Of a DNA stretch of 64,000 nucleotides, positions 46,622 through 54,842 are shown in pieces. Positions within the stretch are counted from its first letter, which is position 1. Each line of letters opens with the position of its first letter. The notes beneath the pieces were generated by a model, which saw only the letters and a program-made list of their open reading frames with translations, was not told the DNA's origin and did no database searches. The DNA is from Periconia sp. R9002 (Eukaryota; Ascomycota; Dothideomycetes; Pleosporales; Periconiaceae), in NCBI GenBank assembly GCA_023627715.1, contig JAMAHW010000092.1, forward strand, positions 1-64,000, read 5' to 3'. Made by a program: the position numbers and the translations under genes.

Positions 46622-48391
46622 ATGAGCGACCCGGAGATTGCAAGGAAGCCACATAAACGGCGGCGCATCACTCGGGCATGTGACCGGTGTAGCGCCCGCA
46701 GTGTCAAGTGCAAATTTCGGTCTGTAAACCCGTCACAATGTCAAAATTGCATCGACTATGGTGAGGCCTGTACATTTGATCGCCCAATGCGGAAGCGAGG
46801 AGCGAGACCAAAGGTACCCAAGGAGGTAAATGAGCGTTTGGATGCTGCAGAACCAATGGTTTCCCCGGATATCGAACATCGAGAAGCACAAGACACCCAT
46901 CAGACGGGAATCGAGTCGGAGACTGAAAGGTCCTTGCCTCGCAATGAGTCCTGGAAACCAAAAGCGATGCCTGGTCAGGCAATCGTGATGGATCTGACGG
47001 AAATTTATTTCGAAGTGGTATACCCGGTTTTCCCCTTTTTTCACCGCCCGACCTTGCTACGAAAGGTGTCGCGCGGAGAGTACACTTCACACAGACCGCT
47101 CTTCGCAGCAGTCATGGCCATGTGTGCGCTCTCATCTGCCCGAGTCCGGGACGGGGCGCTGTACACTGGCACCTGGGATGCAACATCATTGCAATCTATA
47201 TCTTCCGAGGACTTTCTGAAGGCGGCCGCGGACGCAATTCCGAGCGATGCACCGTTGGCACAAGAGTTCGATTACATGAGGGCATATGCCTTGCTTGCGA
47301 TCACCTCAATCCAGGTCGGAGACCTGCGGAAGATGAACTACTACCTCTGTCTCTACCACGGTTGTACTGCCGTGGGTTCACTGCACGACGAGGGCAACTG
47401 GCCAGCAGATATTGGTTTTGTGGAGATTGAGGAACGGAGGCGTCTGTTTTGGTCGATTTACACCTTGGATGTTTTCTCTTCCATTATCTGGGGTGGTGTT
47501 GTCAAGAGCAGGGAGTCCTGCTATAACGTAACATACCCAATCGAATGCAACGACGAGGCCTTCAGTGACACGATGGCCCCCAGGATCACCAGTGCGGAAG
47601 AAAATCCCGCGTGGCTACGAGGCTGGAACTTTGTGACTGATCTCTATCGGATCCTAGAACACACCGTAGATTCACTCGGCCATCTGCGCAAACCGATGCA
47701 GAAGGCTCCTTCTTCAAACCTTTATCTTGGGCAATCATATTTCACTGAGTCTACCGTCATCGACAACGTCATGACCTTGTACAACCAGCTGCCGCCCATT
47801 TTCAAGGATACTCAGCCCATCACCGGCCATTTGAACACCGATCTTTTTGGATTTCAAGCTGCGAATATCGCGGCAACACTTCAACTAGTTCGTATGGCAT
47901 TCTTTACGACTGAGCATTCAACAGTGAATCAGAAGTGTCAGATTGCAAGCGAGGTTATCAATGGGTTCGCGCGCGTGCCCGTGGCCTATTTACGTGCTAT
48001 AAGTACGCCTCTCCTGCACCACCTGGCGGGCATCGGTACCATTCTTGGCTCCACTTTCGAGAACGGACTGACCGAATCTTCGTACCAAATCGTGCGGTCC
48101 GTGTTGTTGGATCTTGCCAGTCTTCTCGCTACTCTGGAAGTAGACATGTATTGTGCAGCGGGGACGAGTGACAAATTGCGCACCCAGGTGTCGCGTATTG
48201 ATGAGTTTATGGGTATTCAACGCTCAAAGGACGTGGACAAGGTGACTTGGACGCAAGGCCAGAGTGAACAACTGACCGCTTCGCCGACCGTCAATCCCGA
48301 AGGGAATTTTGCTATCGATGAAGCATCCCCAGAGATACAGTTTCCCGCAGAACTGTTTGAAGATTGGTCTTGGGCAATCGGCCAAATGTAA
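46622..48391 (+). CDS. Zn2Cys6 fungal transcription factor
   Basis: Nuclear DNA-binding regulator. I start it at the ATG at 46622 (MSDPEIARK), 589 residues in one exon; an in-frame ATG at 46526 would add 32 residues. The binuclear zinc cluster spans residues 20-50 with the classical Cys spacing C-x2-C-x6-C-x9-C-x2-C-x6-C, preceded by the basic patch HKRRRITRA. A fungal-specific transcription factor domain follows from about residue 130 (YFEVVYPVFPFFHRPTLL, then PLFAAVMAMCALSSARV, and the ERRRLFWSIYTLDVFSSIIWG block). The C terminus (FPAELFEDWSWAI) looks like an acidic/aromatic activation end. Such factors bind CGG triplets. It is the closest regulator to the sugar transporter/anhydrosugar kinase pair 2-4 kb away, but a regulatory link is inferred from position only. 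Confidence 0.9.
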   Translation: MSDPEIARKPHKRRRITRACDRCSARSVKCKFRSVNPSQCQNCIDYGEACTFDRPMRKRGARPKVPKEVNERLDAAEPMVSPDIEHREAQDTHQTGIESETERSLPRNESWKPKAMPGQAIVMDLTEIYFEVVYPVFPFFHRPTLLRKVSRGEYTSHRPLFAAVMAMCALSSARVRDGALYTGTWDATSLQSISSEDFLKAAADAIPSDAPLAQEFDYMRAYALLAITSIQVGDLRKMNYYLCLYHGCTAVGSLHDEGNWPADIGFVEIEERRRLFWSIYTLDVFSSIIWGGVVKSRESCYNVTYPIECNDEAFSDTMAPRITSAEENPAWLRGWNFVTDLYRILEHTVDSLGHLRKPMQKAPSSNLYLGQSYFTESTVIDNVMTLYNQLPPIFKDTQPITGHLNTDLFGFQAANIAATLQLVRMAFFTTEHSTVNQKCQIASEVINGFARVPVAYLRAISTPLLHHLAGIGTILGSTFENGLTESSYQIVRSVLLDLASLLATLEVDMYCAAGTSDKLRTQVSRIDEFMGIQRSKDVDKVTWTQGQSEQLTASPTVNPEGNFAIDEASPEIQFPAELFEDWSWAIGQM

Positions 48392-48399
48392 ATTGACCA

Positions 48400-49651
48400 G
48401 TTTGCTACGTAGGCATCTGGTCTTACGGCAATCCTGCTTCCTCTATCCCGGTAGAACCCTGCAACGGCAAAGCCGTCACCGTATCCCGCGCAATCCCACC
48501 ACGACGGAAAAGGAAGAAGAACGACACCACCGACAACTCAACCCACGGGGTTTCCACGCGGTCGCAAGAGGCGAGAATAGCACAACAAAAAGACGTCAAC
48601 ATTCCATCGAGTGGAGTATCTACTCGTTCGCAGACGGTCAAGAAGCAGAAGAAGAACCAGGTGTCTACGCGGATCTTGATTCCCGACAGCGAAGAGGAAT
48701 CAAGCATCGAGGACGACCAAGGAGTTTCGGATACAGGTTCGAGTGTTCGTCGACCTACTCCAGCTGCTCTCTCGGATGTTATTAAAGTGTCTTCTTCTTC
48801 GCAATTGATTGGTGAAATCAGTCACGGTATCAACACTGGTAGGGATCTCAAGGTAACGTCCGTGGCTGGGACGTGCACACAGGTAACTCTTGGTCACGTG
48901 ATTGAGGCTTGGGGGTTAGTGTTCCAGGTCTTCTAAATCCATCCACCATCCAGCTTCCGCCGTCCAACTTCCGCAACTTCTGCCTTCCACTAACCATCAC
49001 CAGGCTCTCTCGGATGTAAGACTGGGAGACCACATCTTATGTTTTTCTCGACTTTCCTCTTCTAGAGCCAATGAAGTGGCAGCACGACTAGACGAGCAGG
49101 GTTTCGAATTAATACAACGACTTGAGCACGCGACCGGAAAGGAGTTCGAGTCTAAATTTTCTGGGTGTCCTTACTACAAGTCCAGCAATTTTATCGCTTG
49201 TGGGAGAGAGCGAGAGTCTCCTTCCATACGACACATCCATGATTTCCTCGACACCATTAACGGAAATCCTGGAACAATTATGTTCCGATCGTTGGATGGG
49301 TTTACGACAAATTGGGATACGTTCCGGTCGTTCTTTGTCGATCTACTCTTACCGACACATGCTCAAATCCAAGTATTATTCCAGCTAACCTACACCATGC
49401 CTTCGATGTTCATAGATGGACAACGTGGCGTAGCAGGTTTAGGCGACGTTCTCGGCTTTCCTATGGATGAAGTTGCTGCAACATTTACGGATCAGACTCC
49501 CTCGGCTTTCACATCACGACTTCAACAAATTTGGAGAGGTATGAGCAGCTTCAAGGCTACGAGAACTAATGGATTCGTTGGACGTCTGGACCTCCCAGCG
49601 GCTGATCAGAATGTTGCGCTCCCCGCGCCATGGGATCCTCTTCCACTTTAA
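48400..49651 (+). CDS. Orphan protein, start not identified (possible pseudogene)
   Basis: I do not recognise it. A frame open from 48397 to 48852 joins across intron 48853-49003 (GTAACG donor, CCACTAACC branch, ATCACCAG acceptor) to an exon 49004-49651 ending in a TAA. The joined frame has no stops, but there is no ATG before 48852. The first part is Ser/Thr/Lys-rich with three repeats of a VSTRSQ-like motif (GVSTRSQEAR, GVSTRSQTVK, QVSTRILIP) and the acidic DSEEESSIEDD. The second part is globular-looking (LIQRLEHATGKEFESKFSGC, then SLDGFTTNWDTFRSFFVDLL). Either the first exon lies elsewhere, overlapping the Zn2Cys6 gene, or the gene has lost its start. The sequence starts only nine bases after the upstream stop. 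Confidence 0.42.
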
Positions 49652-49693
49652 ACACATCCTCGATTTCCGTTGCCTGTATCCCGGGATTATGTT

Positions 49694-49811
49694 GAACTCC
49701 AGGTACAGAGTCGTTTGGTACCGAGACACCACGTGGTGTGGCGTAGTGAGACACTGATAATGTACTGTAACCACCCTAGTTACATTTAACTAACTTTGTA
49801 CCCGCGATATA
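49694..49811 (+). repeat. Copy C of the TIR repeat
   Basis: Begins GAACTCCAGGTACAGAGTC, carries ACACCACGTGGTGTGG, and ends ACTTTGTACCCGCGATATA. Its middle (ATGTACTGTAACCACCCTAG) resembles copy A. It starts about 40 bp after the stop of the preceding orphan gene and is intergenic. Confidence 0.85.
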
Positions 49812-50036
49812 TGTATGGTTGCATTTTTATGGTCCATGGACATGGTTGATGGATATACATATGTGTTGGCCACACCCATTATACTCAGATTGAGAGCATT
49901 GCGGTTTAATAGTTTAAGGGAAACGCTGGTCTAGTTCTTGATTCAAGTTCTTATGGATATGAATTTGGATTGTTGACATTGGAGGATTACTCGATAGTAT
50001 ACCAGAAACTGCCATCTTAGGTGTGGTACCTGCGTT

Positions 50037-50155
50037 GAACTCCAGGTACAAAGTCGTTTGTTATCGAGACACCACGTGGCGTGGTGTATTGAGATATTCA
50101 TCACTCATTGTATCACCCCTGGTTGATTTAAGCTGACTTTGTACCCACGATATAG
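50037..50155 (+). repeat. Copy D of the TIR repeat (best-preserved ends)
   Basis: Perfect 11-bp terminal inverted repeats: GGTACAAAGTC at 50045-50055 and GACTTTGTACC at 50135-50145. The core is ACCACGTGGC. The flanks GAACTCCA and CACGATATAG are shared with other copies. The middle is nearly identical to intronic copy B. It is intergenic, 226 bp downstream of copy C and in the same orientation. Confidence 0.9.
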
Positions 50156-50377
50156 GTGCTCCTTCTTGCATGCAATGACCTTGATGTCAGATCACATGAC
50201 GGGGCTCTTTATGTGTATATGTTTTATATATTGTTTGATCTAAGGGAAACACTTGGGTAATGCTTTGGCTTATTTCTCTCTCGTTCGAAGTTAATTGATA
50301 AGACAGGCGCACGAACACGCAGGCGTTACATAGGATACCAGTACATATATATGATACCACCCTGGCTCTAAAACTGA

Positions 50378-52186
50378 TCAAACATGCGACCTCTCGACGT
50401 GCAAGGATGATTCAGTATCTTTACCGTGATCTAGAACACCCTCTGGTGTTGTCTTCTCCGTAAAGATATCCTTGTTCTCTGCATATGCCTTCTCCATCTG
50501 CCAGTAGAACGGCGAGCTCGTGAACATAGCCTCAATCGATTCGAGCGATCTATTTGCAGTCTCTGGGTAGATGAGGAAGACGATCCCGATCCAGATGAAG
50601 TTCAAGGCCGCGAATAGGAAATAGGTGCGACTCTGCGAAGATCGGTTAGTATTATTACTTAGTCTGAAGAGATTTGAATGGGATGGAACAAACCTCAATG
50701 CTCTGGAACATGATTGGGTTTACGAGAACGGTCATGCCTACACCGATCGCCCAGCCGGTGATACCAAAACCATTTCCTTGAGCTCGCATCTTGCTCGGGA
50801 AGATTTCCGTGGGGATGAGGAAAGCTACGGTGCCCCAGGTTGAAGCGTATACAAGGTTGAAGAGGAACAGCATGAGGACTGCAGCAGGCGCTATTCTGTC
50901 TGCCATGGCAGGGTTGTGACGGGATGATTCGTATAGCGAGGCGGCCTAGACGTGTCAGTATGCATGCCTGAACTGTTGATGTAGCTTTACTCACAATGAC
51001 ATTGACAATCGCTAACCCTCCAGCTCCCCACATCAGACACTTGCGTCTCCCAAACTTGTCGACGATTTGAGCTGAGATGATGGTTCCGATGATTCCGATG
51101 GTGTTGAGTCCTCCCGCCAGACCGTTCTGCTTGATTTTGCTGTAGCCGGCTTGGCTAAGAAGCACAGGGGAGTATGCTGTGACAGCCGTAATGCCGGTCC
51201 AAGACGCCATGATCTGGAGCCAGATGCACAACCAAGCTCTACGGCCAAGATGCGAACCTTGGCTTTTATCAAGACCAAAGATGATCTTGACGAATTCAAT
51301 GGGAGAGCCTGGTTTGGTCTCCTCGGCCATAGCCACAATCTGGTTGAATTCTTGCTCCACCTCCGCGTCGAACCTTCCCCGAATATGTTCAAGCACCTCT
51401 CGCGCTTCCGATGTCCGGCCAACAGAAGCCAAGTAGCGCGGCGAATCTGGTAGCATTTTGATGCCGGCAAAGAGCAGGATGGCAGGGACGCACTGGAATG
51501 CGAGCAGGAATCGCCATCGTAGGGCTGAGTAGCCTCCGTTAACAAAGCTGAGGCCGAAATCGAGCCAGTACGCGACTGAAATGCCAAGGTAGTTTGCGAT
51601 GAAGACGTAACCTAGGAAACCACCACGATGATCCGCGCTGGACACTTCGGAGACGAGAACGGGGGTGATGCCGGTGAGCGCTGCACACAACGGATATTAG
51701 TATTGATGCTTTGGCATCAGTGTCGCTATGGGAAAAACACACCTCCAGTACCAAGTCCAGTGACCACACGAGCAACGATGATGAAATCAGCACCTTGGGT
51801 CGCAGCCTGCAGGGCACCTCCGATGATGGCGAAAATTGCGGCAAAGAAGAGACCATTGATTCTGCCTATCCGATCGGCAGCCCATCCACCGACGAAGCAT
51901 CCAACAATTGCACCAAGATAATACTGCCGATGTTTAATATCAAGGACTTTCTATTTGGCGTTTTTACACTTACCACGCTGACAATACCACCCTGCTTTGT
52001 AGTATTCGTCACATGGCCATCGGGAAGCCCAATGTCGACCTCAGTGACATAATTCGGCGAGGCATTGACGCCTCCCATGACACCTTGGTCATAGCCTTCG
52101 AAGAAAATGGCGATCAGAGAGAAAGCCTGAATCGCAATGTTGAGCTTCGCGGGGGAAAGCCGCTTCCATGCTGTCGTGTAACCCAT
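50378..52186 (-). CDS. MFS sugar transporter
   Basis: Plasma-membrane hexose-type transporter of the major facilitator superfamily. Five exons: 52186-51974, 51923-51743, 51680-50995, 50945-50694, 50632-50378. Introns are 51924-51973, 51681-51742, 50946-50994 and 50633-50693. All join in frame to 528 residues, the usual length, with about 12 predicted spans. The start is the ATG at 52186 (MGYTTAWKRL); the longer open frame has no earlier ATG. Sugar-porter signatures are present: FFEGYDQGVMGG in span 1, GGWAADRIGR, LPDSPRYL, DKFGRRK and YPETANRSLE. It is divergent from the anhydrosugar kinase gene with 540 bp between the starts, so joint control and a common substrate are likely. The actual substrate is not visible in the sequence. 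Confidence 0.93.
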
Positions 52187-52409
52187 AGCTTCAAATGATG
52201 GCTGTCGAGATTCGGGCACGATGAATGCGTGGTATCAACGCGTTCGATAATGAGCAGATGATCAAGCTTATATACAATTCAATACCTTCGCCGACTCAGT
52301 AGAGTTAAGGGAAGCTAGTGGCCCAGAACGTGGACAACTACCGAGAACATGGGTGGCACTTTGAGAAAAAACCTCCATAACTCGGCTGTCTTAGCAATCA
52401 TCCGGGGCA

Positions 52410-52421
52410 CCGGGGCCCCGG
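52410..52421. promoter_or_regulatory. CCGGGGCCCCGG palindrome (candidate operator)
   Basis: Perfect 12-bp palindrome in the divergent promoter. It contains overlapping CreA-like CCGGGG sites on both strands and an inverted CGG pair with a 4-bp gap. It could serve carbon catabolite repression, a Zn2Cys6 dimer, or both. Confidence 0.5.
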
Positions 52422-52508
52422 AAATGACTGTCCTACGCTTTGTGGGGTGGCCATCCAGTCCCCTGACGGTTGCATGATGGCAAGTTGGGGAAGCTAGTCG
52501 TTGCTATT

Positions 52509-52573
52509 CGGGTATTCGCATATATCAATCTATGTCGTCTAGGAATGTATTCAAGCGAATAAGCGAATACCCG
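52509..52573. promoter_or_regulatory. 11-bp inverted repeat pair (candidate regulator site)
   Basis: CGGGTATTCGC (52509-52519) and its exact complement GCGAATACCCG (52563-52573) are 43 bp apart. Each arm has a nearby partial repeat of the GAATA/TATTC part. It lies about 150-220 bp upstream of the kinase ATG. Confidence 0.5.
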
Positions 52574-52726
52574 CGCCACCTCCGGGGACCTTACAAAGGC
52601 AACCCACCCATTGCAGTCGCCGCGGCATAAACAATATTTCCTATATACTTATACTTTCGAAGTTATATCTTTTCAGAATTTGAACATCTGAAATCTTTGT
52701 ACTATACCCACGATCACCTTTTCACA

Positions 52727-54058
52727 ATGGCGACTACGAACGGCGACACAAACCACATCAATGGCGACAGGACGGGCCTCGACCTCACCGTCCTGGGTTT
52801 GAACAGCGGCACAAGCATGGACGGCATCGACTGTGCATTGTGCAGATTCCGCCAAACCAGCCCTGAAGCGCCCATGCATTTTGAATTGCTCAAATACGGC
52901 GAGATTCCACTGGAGCAAAAGATCAAGAAGAGGGTCATGAACATGATTCTGCACAACCGCACCACACCCGAAGAGCTCTCTGAAGTCAACGTGCTGCTAG
53001 GAGAGACCTTTGCATCGGCCGTGAAGGAGTTCTGCGCGGAATACGATGTCCGTATGGAGAGCATCGACCTGATCGGGTCACATGGACAGACAATTTGGTT
53101 GCTCAGCATGCCCAAGGAGGGACAGACGAAGAGTGCATTGACAATGGCGGAGGGAACCTTTATTGCCTCAAGAACTGGAATCACCACCGTCACAGACTTT
53201 CGGGTCAGTGATCAAGCCGCCGGCCGTCAAGGCGCGCCATTAATCGCATTCTTCGACGCCCTCCTCCTCCACCACCCCACAAAACTACGCGCGTGCCAAA
53301 ACATCGGTGGTATCGCAAACGTATGCTTCATCCCGCCTGACCATGCCGGCGGCGTGGACAAGTGTTTCGACTTCGACACCGGCCCCGGAAACGTCTTCAT
53401 CGACGCCGTGGTACGATACTACACAAATGGGACGCAAGAATACGACAAAGACGGCGCAATGGGGAAGCGCGGAAAAATCAACCAGCAACTCGTGGACGAG
53501 TTCCTCGAGTTCGAGTACTTCAAGCTTGAGCCGCCCAAGACGACAGGTCGCGAGGTCTTCCGCGATACCATGGCCCACGACCTCATCAAGAAAGGCGAAG
53601 CGCTGGGCATGTCACAAGACGACATCGTCGCCACCGTCACCCGCATCACAGCACAAGCCATCGTAGACCACTACCGCCGCTACGCTCCTTCACAAGACAT
53701 CGACGAAATCTTCATGTGCGGAGGTGGCGCGTACAACCCCAACATCAAAGATTACATCCAGAGCCAGTATCCCAACACCAAGATCTACATGCTCGACGAC
53801 GCAGGCGTCCCGGCTGGTGCGAAGGAAGCGATTACTTTCGCATGGCAGGCGATGGAGGCGGCGGTTGGTCGATCGATACCCGTGCCTGATCGGGTTGAGA
53901 CGAGGCAGGATTATGTTCTAGGAAAGGTGGCGCCGGGGAAGAATTATAGGAGGGTGATGAAGCAGGGGATGATGTTTGGCGAGGGCGAGTATTTGTCGCC
54001 CGTGAAGGAGATGGTGAATTATGTCGATGGTAAAGTGTTTGACAATAAGTGGGCGTAG
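52727..54058 (+). CDS. 1,6-anhydrosugar kinase (AnmK / levoglucosan kinase family)
   Basis: Kinase of the AnmK fold. Bacterial members hydrolyse and phosphorylate 1,6-anhydro-N-acetylmuramic acid; the related yeast (Lipomyces) levoglucosan kinase makes glucose 6-phosphate from levoglucosan. One exon, 443 residues, close to both. The start is the ATG at 52727 ([10 protein letters not shown]). Motifs are intact: phosphate-binding [15 protein letters not shown] (residues 24-38), GSHGQTI (117-123), the active-site block [16 protein letters not shown] (157-172) with the conserved Asp162, [22 protein letters not shown] and CGGGAYNP. No signal peptide, so cytosolic. It is divergent from an MFS sugar transporter. 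Fungi lack peptidoglycan, so levoglucosan or scavenged bacterial anhydro-MurNAc are the candidate substrates; I cannot choose between them from the sequence. Ancient bacterial ancestry is plausible, but codon use looks normal. Confidence 0.92.
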   Translation: MATTNGDTNHINGDRTGLDLTVLGLNSGTSMDGIDCALCRFRQTSPEAPMHFELLKYGEIPLEQKIKKRVMNMILHNRTTPEELSEVNVLLGETFASAVKEFCAEYDVRMESIDLIGSHGQTIWLLSMPKEGQTKSALTMAEGTFIASRTGITTVTDFRVSDQAAGRQGAPLIAFFDALLLHHPTKLRACQNIGGIANVCFIPPDHAGGVDKCFDFDTGPGNVFIDAVVRYYTNGTQEYDKDGAMGKRGKINQQLVDEFLEFEYFKLEPPKTTGREVFRDTMAHDLIKKGEALGMSQDDIVATVTRITAQAIVDHYRRYAPSQDIDEIFMCGGGAYNPNIKDYIQSQYPNTKIYMLDDAGVPAGAKEAITFAWQAMEAAVGRSIPVPDRVETRQDYVLGKVAPGKNYRRVMKQGMMFGEGEYLSPVKEMVNYVDGKVFDNKWA

Positions 54059-54842
54059 ATTGATGAAAAGTAATGCAATATATGATGATACCAACATCTG
54101 TACTTGTGTGATGACTAGGGATTGTTTTGTATAGCATTTTGATGCAATGCTGGAGAATCCTAGGGTGATGCTGGATAAATATGTACAGTACATATGTACG
54201 TCTCGGGCGTGGATATTGTGTTTTGTTGCCTGTGTCAACACCGCAAATAATCCAATTACTCTGTTGTGATACATCACCTTAGTTTTCCATAGTACTGACC
54301 TCAATTGACAGCATTGATTGAGGTTCAAGGTTCTAAAGCAGCGACATGATCTCGGGGTCCTCGTTTCTCACCATATTAACCTGCGGAAAACAACTTTTCA
54401 GCTAGTTTGTCCGTACAGGAATGCTGGATCTTACCATTAGGTTTGAAGAGGAAGATTCACTACAAGAGTAGTGTGGGTGTTGTACTGGGAGTGGGAACTT
54501 GGGCGATGGGTTGAAGGATAGGTGATCATTGAGGAATTTCGTATCGTAGCAACTTTGAAGTCTTCAAAAGTAGATTTGCCAGTACCAGATGAGTGTGATA
54601 ATGAATAAGCCCATACCTAGCGCTATTGAGTTTAGTATCCATTCCCGTGGTTTCGGAATTCAACAACAATTCCCCGGTAGGATGCCACGGATGCATAAGC
54701 GATTGGCCGATGGCACCGCCAAGTGGAGTGCAGGATGCAGGATGCAGGTGCAGGACCCACACCCCGCAAGGGGTTGAATATTTAACACCCCACTCTCCTT
54801 TGTACCTCTGGCTACATTTGCCTTGACTTCATTGACTTCGAT
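54059..54842. other. Intergenic
   Basis: This 784-bp spacer lies between two plus-strand genes. It contains a short tandem stretch (CAGGATGCAGGATGCAGG, about 54730-54750) and the promoter of the DUF6604 gene. Nothing else is recognised. Confidence 0.5.

Larger units (their letters stand above)
52187..52726. promoter_or_regulatory. Shared promoter of MFS transporter and anhydrosugar kinase
   Basis: This 540-bp divergent spacer contains several matches to the CreA consensus SYGGRG: CCGGGG at 52402-52407, 52410-52415 and 52582-52587, its complement at 52416-52421, and GTGGGG at 52442-52447. The 12-bp perfect palindrome CCGGGGCCCCGG (52410-52421) also reads as CGG-N4-CCG, a form used by some Zn2Cys6 factors. 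An 11-bp perfect inverted repeat, CGGGTATTCGC at 52509-52519 and GCGAATACCCG at 52563-52573, lies nearer the kinase. Function is inferred from consensus and position only. Confidence 0.6.

Noticed and set aside
52690..52712. Possible further copy of the TIR repeat (CTTTGTAC near a CACGATC)
   Set aside because: Only a few bases match and the core CCACGTGG is absent; likely chance.
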